IMG/VR virus record: IMGVR_UViG_3300044825_000621
Location: 1 to 33,644 of that record
DNA length: 33,644 nucleotides
Direction: 5' to 3' (one strand)
Origin: a virus
Position numbers and translations under genes: made by a program. Shown in pieces: positions 28,412 to 33,644 of the stretch. How positions within the stretch are numbered: the first letter of the stretch is position 1; every line of letters begins with the position of its first letter. The notes under the pieces were generated by a model that worked only from the letters and a program-made list of their open reading frames with translations, searched no databases and was not told the DNA's origin.

Positions 28412-28645
28412 ATGGAAATCCGAATCATCATCGAGAACGCTACACCAGCCGTTATCCAAGCACTAGCCAGCCTGTCTGCACCCAAGGCGGTGCGGGCTGC
28501 TGACGTGCCGCCTAAGCGTGGTCATCGTTGGTCTCGCAAGGCGAAGATGAACCTAAGACTTCGTACTCCAGAAGCACCGTACGGACTCAAGAAAGATGGA
28601 ACCCCCCGCGCCAAGCCCGGCGTACCTAAAAAGGTGACTACATGA
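28412..28645 (+). CDS. Small basic protein (77 aa)
   Basis: The ATG at 28412 follows AGGAGGGG, giving 77 residues. MEIRIIIENATPAVIQALAS forms a short beta-helix start. A basic Arg/Lys/Pro-rich half follows (VPPKRGHRWSRKAKMNLRLR and GTPRAKPGVPKKVTT). It is probably DNA- or RNA-binding; no known family is recognised. Its stop overlaps the ERF start (ATGA). Confidence 0.68.
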   Translation: MEIRIIIENATPAVIQALASLSAPKAVRAADVPPKRGHRWSRKAKMNLRLRTPEAPYGLKKDGTPRAKPGVPKKVTT

Positions 28646-29358
28646 AAAACATAGCAGCAGCACTGGTTAAAGCGCAGCGAGAGTTTGGTCCTGCGCTCAA
28701 GACCAGCAACAACCCACACTTCCGCACCAAGTATGCAGACCTGTCTGCGTGCATCGAGGCGGTGATTGATGGGCTAAACAACAACGGCATCTACTTGATG
28801 CAGTTGAATGAAGAGCGTGCCGGTGGTGTGTGTATCCAGACCGTGTTCATCCACGAGTCTGGAGAACAGCTTACCGCTGGTTCTTTATTCGTCCCGGCAG
28901 CCAAGCAAGATCCGCAAGGCTACGGTAGTGCTTTGACCTACGCTCGCAGGTATAGCCTGATGGCTGCTTGCGGCATTGCTCCAGAGGATGATGATGCCAA
29001 CTCCGCTAAAGCTCCTGTTGCTAGACCTGCGGTGGCACCTGCGCCAAAGCCTGCGACTACTCCGAAGCTTGAAGCGCCACCTGTTGTACCTCCTAAGATG
29101 GAAGGGAAGGATGCACAGTGGCAGCTTAAAGTTTCAGCGGAGCCCGATACGGAATGGGGAGACTGGCTCAAAACTGTAGTAGACCTGACTGTGTTTGCCC
29201 TCGAGGCCGCGCAGACTAAGGCAGATGTAATGACCATCTTCCGCACCAACCGGATTATCTATGACCGCATTCAGGCACAGGACGTAGATGCGTACACAGA
29301 ACTGACCGCAACATTCAAGCATTTCAAGGAGCAGTTTAATGAACAAGTATCCGAATAG
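28642..29358 (+). CDS. erf: ERF-family single-strand annealing protein
   Basis: The protein has 238 residues. The first half matches ERF: IAAALVKAQREFGPALKTSN, HFRTKYADLSACIEAVIDGL, the strand GVCIQTVFIHESGEQLTAGS, and GYGSALTYARRYSLMAACG followed by EDDDAN. A Pro/Ala-rich linker (about residues 125-155) leads to a helical C-terminal region. ERF proteins anneal complementary DNA strands in phage recombination and circularisation. Neighbours include a PD-(D/E)XK nuclease and an SSB-like gene, giving a complete annealing set. Confidence 0.9.
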   Translation: MKNIAAALVKAQREFGPALKTSNNPHFRTKYADLSACIEAVIDGLNNNGIYLMQLNEERAGGVCIQTVFIHESGEQLTAGSLFVPAAKQDPQGYGSALTYARRYSLMAACGIAPEDDDANSAKAPVARPAVAPAPKPATTPKLEAPPVVPPKMEGKDAQWQLKVSAEPDTEWGDWLKTVVDLTVFALEAAQTKADVMTIFRTNRIIYDRIQAQDVDAYTELTATFKHFKEQFNEQVSE

Positions 29359-29629
29359 TGGCGCTCTGTTTTACGCACAGAACCGCATACACCCTAACTC
29401 ACCGGATATGACTGGCGACATCTCGGTTGAGCGCAGTCTGCTCCGCCAGATGTTGGATGAGACAGACGAAGACTCCATCAAGATTCGTTTGTCCGGATGG
29501 GAGAAGCAAGGTAGCCGCGGTCCTTTCTTTAGCCTGAAGGTGAACACCTACAAGAAGCCGGAGGAAAGCGCTCCACCACCAAAGCAACAGGAGTTGCCGC
29601 CAGTTGATGATGACGACATACCTTTTTGA
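29339..29629 (+). CDS. SSB-like protein with DDDDIPF acidic tip
   Basis: The protein has 96 residues and overlaps the ERF gene by 20 bases. SGALFYAQNRIHPNSPDMTG followed by SIKIRLSGWEKQGSRGPFFS is a compact OB-like pattern, similar to DUF736-type proteins. The C-terminus PPVDDDDIPF is the classical SSB tip that recruits host replication and repair proteins. It probably binds single-stranded DNA and acts with ERF. It is shorter than host SSB (about 170 residues), lacking most of the linker. Confidence 0.75.
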   Translation: MNKYPNSGALFYAQNRIHPNSPDMTGDISVERSLLRQMLDETDEDSIKIRLSGWEKQGSRGPFFSLKVNTYKKPEESAPPPKQQELPPVDDDDIPF

Positions 29630-29633
29630 TAAT

Positions 29634-29663
29634 TTGTCATTTGCATTAGTCATGACTTATGTT
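29634..29663 (+). promoter_or_regulatory. Possible promoter before the homing endonuclease
   Basis: TTGTCA (29634-29639) and TATGTT (29658-29663) are 18 bp apart in an AT-rich 63-base gap, unlike the gene overlaps elsewhere in this operon. It might have come with the inserted gene. The -10 match is weak. Confidence 0.4.
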
Positions 29664-29692
29664 TTACTATTGGACTTTTAATAGGGAGACAT

Positions 29693-30340
29693 ATGAAATT
29701 TCATAGAAACGCAAAAGACATTTCTGGTCAAAGGTTTGGAAGACTGGTCGCCACAACGCCAACCGAAAAGAGGGAAGGAGGAAAAATAGTTTGGGAGTTT
29801 GACTGTGACTGTGGCAACAAAGTCAACTATCGCTCTTCCCTCGTTACGCTTGGCGAAGTTGTTTCTTGCGGTTGTTGGCGAAAAAGAAGAGGCGGTCTTT
29901 CCACAACTAGGTCTTACCAAATCTGGGCAAAGATGATTAAAAGGTGCGACGAAGCAAATGACAAAGACTATCCAAACTATGGCGGCAGGGGTATTCAAGT
30001 GTGTGATAGATGGAAGTTTTTTGAAAACTTCTATGAAGACATGGGAGAGGCTCCGGACAAAAAAACTCTTGATCGTATAAATAACGCTGAAGGTTACTCA
30101 AAGGAAAACTGCCGATGGGTATTAATAAAAACTCAGCAAAACAATAAGAGAACCAATGTCCAAATTACCTACCAAGGAATCACGCTGACGATTTCTGGGT
30201 GGGCCGAAAAACTTAACATCGGGTACTCAACATTATGGAGAAGACTGAAAAGAAACCTACCGCCAGAAAAAGCACTAGTACCTCGCCGACTCAACGGTCA
30301 CTCAAGTATTTGCGAGCACAAGGGTACCACTGCGAAATAG
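29693..30340 (+). CDS. HNH-like free-standing homing endonuclease
   Basis: The protein has 215 residues with a GGGAGA ribosome site. It starts with a zinc-ribbon-like part: GQRFGRLVATTPTEK, CDCGN, then SCGCWRKRR. The nuclease core YQIWAKMIKRCDEAND, YPNYGGRGIQVCDRWKFFEN, LDRINNAEGYSKENCRWV and QQNNKRTN is typical of phage homing endonucleases with a YGGRGI block. A terminal HTH-like segment (YQGITLTISGWAEKLNIGYS) binds target DNA. It is more AT-rich than its neighbours. Its last 105 bases overlap the start of the next gene in another frame. Confidence 0.85.
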   Translation: MKFHRNAKDISGQRFGRLVATTPTEKREGGKIVWEFDCDCGNKVNYRSSLVTLGEVVSCGCWRKRRGGLSTTRSYQIWAKMIKRCDEANDKDYPNYGGRGIQVCDRWKFFENFYEDMGEAPDKKTLDRINNAEGYSKENCRWVLIKTQQNNKRTNVQITYQGITLTISGWAEKLNIGYSTLWRRLKRNLPPEKALVPRRLNGHSSICEHKGTTAK

Positions 30341-30588
30341 TTGAACGGTGGAATTCTTGGACAAAACGAAGAGCTGATCTTTGGGGGTGGGCAGACATCC
30401 TTGCCATCCGCAAAGGAGAGGTACTGGCTGTACAGGTAACCAGCACTGCAGTGGCAACACGCATCAAAAAGATTCAGGATAGCCCGACAGTTCAGTTCGT
30501 CCGGGATGCTGGCATCAGGATTGAAGTCCATGGATGGCGGCAGAAAAGCAGCGGCGAGTGGGTGATAAGAGTGGAGGACATATCGTGA
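30235..30588 (+). CDS. PD-(D/E)XK nuclease, resolvase/VRR-NUC style
   Basis: The protein has 117 residues from the ATG at 30235. SPTQRSLKYLRAQGYHCEIV is a helix and strand. KRRADLWGWADILAIRKGEV followed by LAVQVTSTAVATRIKKI gives the D-Ix-ExxxxQVTS nuclease pattern. RIEVHGWRQKSSGEW ends the fold. Family members nick or resolve DNA. The first 20 or so residues are read from endonuclease-gene sequence, so the original start was probably lost on insertion. It overlaps the next gene as GTGA. Confidence 0.75.
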   Translation: MEKTEKKPTARKSTSTSPTQRSLKYLRAQGYHCEIVERWNSWTKRRADLWGWADILAIRKGEVLAVQVTSTAVATRIKKIQDSPTVQFVRDAGIRIEVHGWRQKSSGEWVIRVEDIS

Positions 30589-30857
30589 CCGACCAAGAAC
30601 TGCAAGACTTCATTGAACATGGTGAGAATGGCTTTGTTGAATTCGCCATGGTGTTTGGTGAAGGCTGGGCAAAACACGCTATTGATATTGCAAAAGAACT
30701 CCGCGCTCGACTTGCGCAACCTAAACGCAAATGGAAAGGGCTGACACGCAAAGAACGCAGTGAATTGTGGTGGTCAATCGATATGGGTGGAATGCCAGAA
30801 CATGATTATGGCAAAGCCATCGAAGCTATGTTGAGGGAAAAAAATGCAGACAAGTAA
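30585..30857 (+). CDS. Modular accessory protein with GLT...REKN module
   Basis: The GTG at 30585 overlaps the previous stop, giving 90 residues. MTDQELQDFIEHGENGFVEF and AKHAIDIAKELRARLAQPKR precede WKGLTRKERSELWWSIDMGG and GKAIEAMLREKN. The RARLAQP and GLT-KEKN modules are shared with the genes at 25954 and 33079. Function unknown; it is one of a set of recombining small proteins. Confidence 0.72.
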   Translation: MTDQELQDFIEHGENGFVEFAMVFGEGWAKHAIDIAKELRARLAQPKRKWKGLTRKERSELWWSIDMGGMPEHDYGKAIEAMLREKNADK

Positions 30858-31266
30858 CTTTGAAGCCGTCAAGGTTGCGCTTAAGCAAGACAAGACTGGC
30901 TATATCTTAACTATGTGTATCCACCCCAACGAGATACCAGATGAGCTTCTGCGTGACTTCGTGGGTGCCCGCTATCAGGTGGTGATGGTGCGCCTGACCG
31001 AGGACGAGATGCCTATGAACCGTGAGCAGGAGTTCGGCAAAGACTCAGTCAGAACTGCGGCAATGCTGTGCCGGGACAAAACCTTCTGGCGGTTCCTGAA
31101 AGAAGCAGGCCAGATCTTTGAGGCTTCAGAGGAAGAAGCCACCGACTGGTTGAAGCATGAGCTAGGCGTACCCAGCCGGGCAGATATACCTAAGAGCCAG
31201 ATTGCAGTAAACCGACTTATCTCAATACGACAGGAGTTTAATTTATGGAAACAAGTAAACGATTGA
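30844..31266 (+). CDS. Conserved phage protein of the recombination region (140 aa)
   Basis: The protein has 140 residues, starting at an ATG inside the end of the previous gene. MQTSNFEAVKVALKQDKTGY, VLTMCIHPNEIPDELLRDF-type text (read ILTMCIHPNEIPDELLRDF), GARYQVVMVRLTEDEMPM and MLCRDKTFWRFLKEAGQIFE form a compact alpha/beta protein. I recognise similar proteins in phage early regions near recombination genes. No function is known to me. Confidence 0.7.
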   Translation: MQTSNFEAVKVALKQDKTGYILTMCIHPNEIPDELLRDFVGARYQVVMVRLTEDEMPMNREQEFGKDSVRTAAMLCRDKTFWRFLKEAGQIFEASEEEATDWLKHELGVPSRADIPKSQIAVNRLISIRQEFNLWKQVND

Positions 31267-31532
31267 TACCTTACTCCGTGCATCTTTCGGAGTCGGTATA
31301 CAACGCGTTGAAGGAGCATGCCAAGGGACGTAAGGCATCCTCGATTGTGCGTGACGCTATCACCATGATCCTCGAGGGTGATGATGCGTTCCAGAGTGGG
31401 TACCGCAAGGGACTTCGTGATGCTATGGATGTGATTCACCGCGACCCGTATGCGTCCAGCATCAGCGTGGGTGAGCGCAAGATTGCCGATACTTTGATTG
31501 ACCAGCTTGAGCAAATGGTGACAGCGCCATAA
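31245..31532 (+). CDS. Ribbon-helix-helix DNA-binding protein
   Basis: The protein has 95 residues. LIPYSVHLSESVYNALKEHA, then GRKASSIVRDAITMIL, is a ribbon-helix-helix unit of the CopG/Arc type: strand PYSVHLS, helix one and helix two separated by a Lys-Ala-Ser turn. A helical C-terminal half follows (GYRKGLRDAMDVIHRDP), perhaps for oligomerisation. It may repress a promoter in this phage; RHH proteins often bind short palindromes, so the triple CTACATRTAG operator is one candidate. It overlaps the previous gene by 22 bases. Confidence 0.75.
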   Translation: METSKRLIPYSVHLSESVYNALKEHAKGRKASSIVRDAITMILEGDDAFQSGYRKGLRDAMDVIHRDPYASSISVGERKIADTLIDQLEQMVTAP

Positions 31533-31547
31533 CTCTTGGAGGAAGGA

Positions 31548-31790
31548 ATGTTAAAGGACGGAAAATTTATTAAAGAGCCGCCCATAAAAATTGGTGTGCA
31601 TTATGTGCCACCCTCAAAAAAAACCCTTACCGAAGAGGAAAAGGAAATGCAGCAAGTACTTCTGCGTGAACGGTGGAGAAAGCGTAAACCTGTGAACCTT
31701 GGCGTTGGCGGCTTCTTGGTGATGGCATACCTGCTTTTCTGCGTCATTGTCTTAATAGCCAATCTTATAGTAGGTACATTGTTTGAGTAA
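31548..31790 (+). CDS. Single-pass membrane protein (80 aa)
   Basis: The ATG at 31548 follows GGAGGAAGG and is preferred to a TTG four codons upstream. A charged cytoplasmic part (about residues 1-50, with KTLTEEEKEMQQVLLRERWR) precedes one membrane helix (GGFLVMAYLLFCVIVLIANL, about residues 53-72). It is not recognised. It overlaps the next start by 8 bases. Confidence 0.65.
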   Translation: MLKDGKFIKEPPIKIGVHYVPPSKKTLTEEEKEMQQVLLRERWRKRKPVNLGVGGFLVMAYLLFCVIVLIANLIVGTLFE

Positions 31791-31983
31791 GAGTCTTGTA
31801 AAACTGGCACAGCAGGTAGCGGATGAGGAGGATCTTGTCTATGCCCCGGATGTAGCGGCGCTCAACTGGATGAATAAGTTTGCCAAGTTGGTAGCCATCA
31901 GGGAGCGGGAGGCGTGCGCCCACAAGCTGGAGGAAGCAGGGTACCCGGACATGGCAAAGCTACTACGAGATAGCAAATGGTAA
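31783..31983 (+). CDS. Small helical protein (66 aa) with TTG start
   Basis: The TTG at 31783 overlaps the end of the previous gene; no ATG with a ribosome site is available near the front. SKSLVKLAQQVADEEDLVYA is followed by NWMNKFAKLVAIREREACAH and KLEEAGYPDMAKLLRDSKW. Segments with REREACAHKLEE resemble small modules in the genes at 20212 and 32819. Function unknown. Confidence 0.6.
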   Translation: MSKSLVKLAQQVADEEDLVYAPDVAALNWMNKFAKLVAIREREACAHKLEEAGYPDMAKLLRDSKW

Positions 31984-32000
31984 AACACATAGGAGATTAA

Positions 32001-32204
32001 ATGTTTATTGAAACTGTCAGCCCGCGCAAAATTCTGGACTGGTTGAATGCTGTTTGGGCGAAGTCACTTGCTGCGGTGATCATGCTGCTGATCGGCCTGT
32101 ACATAGGCGGCATAAATGCAGAGGATAGGATCGTGTCTGACTGCAAGTTTGCAGGCGCGTTCCGTGTGGGCATTCAGGCATTTACCTGTCAACGGAGGAT
32201 TTGA
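32001..32204 (+). CDS. Small membrane protein (67 aa)
   Basis: The protein has 67 residues with AGGAG upstream. One membrane helix (SLAAVIMLLIGLYIGGINA, about residues 22-40) lies between a basic start and a short, Cys-containing outer end (ISDCKFAG-type text read as VSDCKFAGAFRVG and FTCQRRI). It ends in a TGATG overlap. Function unknown. Confidence 0.62.
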   Translation: MFIETVSPRKILDWLNAVWAKSLAAVIMLLIGLYIGGINAEDRIVSDCKFAGAFRVGIQAFTCQRRI

Positions 32205-32416
32205 TGAAAGCATTTCCAAACGCACCATTTAGTGATGCAGGTAGACAACAAGACACCGGCATGGATTTGCGTGATTACTTTGCGGCAAAGGCGATGCAGG
32301 GGATTCTGACAACAGACCCTGACGATCAAGGCCACGAAGACAGTTTAGAAGCCATAGCAATAGTGTCATACAAAGTAGCAGATGCAATGATGAAAGTTAG
32401 AGATGAAACCACCTGA
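32204..32416 (+). CDS. Small conserved phage protein (MDLRDYFAAKAMQG type)
   Basis: The ATG at 32204 overlaps the previous stop as TGATG, with GGAGG upstream, giving 70 residues. TGMDLRDYFAAKAMQGILTT followed by IAIVSYKVADAMMKVRDE is a pattern known from many phage early regions. Function is not established. It overlaps the next start by 14 bases. Confidence 0.72.
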   Translation: MKAFPNAPFSDAGRQQDTGMDLRDYFAAKAMQGILTTDPDDQGHEDSLEAIAIVSYKVADAMMKVRDETT

Positions 32417-32585
32417 GATCGTAGCCGTCGCGTTCTACATAGCCATCGCCCTGTTTACCTTGTACTACGGAACCAAGGTTATCTCGCAGGGACCACAGTT
32501 AATGTGCGGCGTGGCTGAGATTAGCCCTGATTTTAGCGAAGCGGACAGACAAAGATGCAGACAGATACGGGGGCATAAGTTATGA
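32403..32585 (+). CDS. Small membrane protein with Cys-containing tail (60 aa)
   Basis: The protein has 60 residues. A membrane helix (IVAVAFYIAIALFTLYYGT, about residues 6-24) is followed by a soluble part with two Cys (LMCGVAEISP and DRQRCRQIRG). It overlaps both neighbours. Function unknown; it may be a lysis-accessory or host-membrane protein, with no evidence to choose. Confidence 0.62.
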   Translation: MKPPEIVAVAFYIAIALFTLYYGTKVISQGPQLMCGVAEISPDFSEADRQRCRQIRGHKL

Positions 32586-32815
32586 ACGAGATTGCTTTGT
32601 ATAACTTGACGTTTGCCCTGCCTACCTGTGCGGTATGCAACAAGCCAGTGGAGAAGATGGAGTCCATGTACCTGCCAGACTATGATGGCAAGCTGTTTCG
32701 GGCGCACTGCCACGGCAAGACAGAGGATTACATTCTTGGTTCTTACACGATGCTGGATGCCACAGAGATTACGTTTGGCAAAGCATTTGATGTGCCGAAG
32801 ATAGAAGGGGCATAA
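32582..32815 (+). CDS. Small zinc-binding-type protein (77 aa)
   Basis: The protein has 77 residues. A CAVC pair (residues 16-19) and HCHG (about residues 42-45) could bind one zinc ion. Between them lies MESMYLPDYDGKLFRAH. The C-terminus is acidic to neutral (GKAFDVPKIEGA). No family is recognised. It overlaps the previous gene by ATGA. Confidence 0.65.
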   Translation: MNEIALYNLTFALPTCAVCNKPVEKMESMYLPDYDGKLFRAHCHGKTEDYILGSYTMLDATEITFGKAFDVPKIEGA

Positions 32816-32818
32816 GTT

Positions 32819-33082
32819 ATGAACGACGAAGACATTGTCCGCATGGCGCGGGAGGCTGGAGCGCAGGGTCACCATAACCCTGATTGTTGGGATGTTTTTT
32901 TGATGCAACCTGAAAATCTTGAACGCTTCGCCGCCATCGTCGCAGCAGCAGAGCGCAACGCAATACTTGAAACAGTGAATGAACTAATGGGCGCGGAGCA
33001 GGGACGTAACGCTATGTTTTCTGATGGCTACGACTATGCGCTAGGGCATGTGAAGGAATTTATTGAGGGGCGTGCACCATGA
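32819..33082 (+). CDS. Small helical protein, paralogue of 20212-20433
   Basis: The protein has 87 residues. MNDEDIVRMAREAGAQGHHN and LERFAAIVAAAERNAILET match the minus-strand gene at 20212 in order and spacing. A C-terminal extension contains SDGYDYALGHVKEFIEGRAP. These short modules are common in phage accessory regions. The role is unknown. It ends in ATGA with the next gene. Confidence 0.7.
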   Translation: MNDEDIVRMAREAGAQGHHNPDCWDVFLMQPENLERFAAIVAAAERNAILETVNELMGAEQGRNAMFSDGYDYALGHVKEFIEGRAP

Positions 33083-33318
33083 CTTGTCCAAACTGCGAAC
33101 GATACAAAGAGAGCGCCAAGAATTGGCGGCACAAAGCTTATGAGTTATCCGGTCACCCGCTGCCGTGGGATCGTGGCGATACGTGGGTAGGGCTGACGGA
33201 CGAGGAAGTAAGGCAGCTTGAAGTCATGGAAGACGAGGAAGAAGAACGCAAGGGGTGGTGTGATCCGAAGCTGCTCATTGCGTGGACAGAAGCCAAGTTG
33301 AAGGAGAAGAACACATGA
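33079..33318 (+). CDS. Modular accessory protein with CxxC and GLTDEE...KEKN module (79 aa)
   Basis: The protein has 79 residues. MTCPNCERYKESAKNWRHKA opens with a CPNC pair. After GHPLPWDRGD, the module VGLTDEEVRQLEVMEDEEEE and IAWTEAKLKEKN matches the end of the gene at 25954 and that at 30585. It shows how a common tail is joined to different heads. The function is unknown. Confidence 0.72.
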   Translation: MTCPNCERYKESAKNWRHKAYELSGHPLPWDRGDTWVGLTDEEVRQLEVMEDEEEERKGWCDPKLLIAWTEAKLKEKNT

Positions 33319-33500
33319 TAGATGCAAGGAAATTACAGTATTACACAATGGCGCACAGGCTACGTGGCTACGCAGAAGGATTGGACGAAGGCCGAAACGA
33401 AGCGTTGGTACATATTCTAATGAAGGCAGCTATGCTTTTGGAAGAAGCATGGGATGATTATCAACTAACGTTACCAGAAGACCAACGAGTAGGGAGTTAA
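33315..33500 (+). CDS. Small helical protein (61 aa)
   Basis: The ATG at 33315 overlaps the previous stop (ATGA) and has AAGGAGAAG upstream; a longer GTG reading is unlikely. MIDARKLQYYTMAHRLRGYA, GLDEGRNEALVHILMKAAML and LEEAWDDYQLTLPED look fully helical. It is not recognised. Confidence 0.65.
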   Translation: MIDARKLQYYTMAHRLRGYAEGLDEGRNEALVHILMKAAMLLEEAWDDYQLTLPEDQRVGS

Positions 33501-33505
33501 GAATC

Positions 33506-33644
33506 ATGCCTGACATCAAGCTATACGATTACCAGAAGATTCTGCACCCACGAGTTAAAACGGTGATGCACTACTTTGTACCAGAGCATATGACTAGCGT
33601 TGGCCTACAACCCAAAGCACCGTGGAGTGCTGGCAATATGTTTT
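33506..33644 (+). CDS. Unknown protein, N-terminal part (partial)
   Basis: The gene opens at the ATG at 33506 and runs off the right edge after 46 codons without a stop. The visible part is MPDIKLYDYQKILHPRVKTV, MHYFVPEHMTSVGLQPKAPW and SAGNMF. The early operon clearly continues to the right. No family can be named from this fragment. Confidence 0.6.
   Translation, partial: MPDIKLYDYQKILHPRVKTVMHYFVPEHMTSVGLQPKAPWSAGNMF

Noticed and set aside
1-33644. CRISPR array
   Set aside because: No set of identical repeats with regular unique spacers; the 22-bp phased sites are three short palindromes without spacers of usual length.
1-33644. Direct terminal repeats or packaging ends
   Set aside because: I saw no shared sequence between the two ends, and genes run off both edges, so the window is internal or circularly permuted.

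Overview
This window is part of the genome of a tailed double-stranded DNA phage (Caudoviricetes) or a related prophage. It carries terminase small and large subunits, a portal, a scaffold-like protein, a major capsid protein and neck/tail adaptors. It also has a replication/recombination set (primase, helicase, ParB-like protein, ERF annealing protein, SSB-like protein, PD-(D/E)XK nucleases). I see no integrase, DNA polymerase, endolysin or genome end. Shine-Dalgarno sites, sigma70-type promoters and the SSB-type acidic tail suggest a Gram-negative host, possibly a freshwater betaproteobacterium. That host guess is inference only.

Layout: (1) 1-16041, minus strand: the virion module. Read in transcription order it runs terminase small subunit, a stand-alone LexA-like DNA-binding protein, a zinc protein, terminase large subunit, portal, GroES-like co-chaperonin, scaffold, capsid proteins and a strong terminator. 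A series of small basic Lys/Gly/Met-rich proteins, neck adaptors and tail proteins follows. (2) 16308-19251, plus strand: a GC-rich island of ten small genes, several sharing an identical translation-start leader. (3) 19224-23772, minus strand: a tightly coupled replication operon (ParB-like protein, DEAD-box helicase, Toprim primase plus small genes). It starts at a near-consensus promoter overlaid by three operator-like palindromes exactly 22 bp apart. (4) 23773-25323: a 1.55-kb gene-free control region between divergent operons. It contains a tRNA-Met with its own promoter, a degenerate tRNA-like element in a duplicated module of about 185 bp, a large hairpin ending in a U-tract, an orphan terminator and a second copy of the LexA-type operator. 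(5) 25324-33644, plus strand: an early-type operon of overlapping genes. It holds a Cas4/RecB-like nuclease, an SPFH (prohibitin-like) membrane protein, ERF, an SSB-like protein, a homing endonuclease intruding on a resolvase-like nuclease, an RHH regulator and many small accessory proteins.

How it may work together (inference): the LexA-type repressor at 14950-15249 probably binds the palindrome in front of its own gene and the matching palindrome upstream of the early operon at 25324. This would link early transcription and the terminase region in one switch. A second, unidentified repressor would act on the three-operator promoter of the replication operon. The control region also appears to produce at least one structured noncoding transcript that includes the tRNA.
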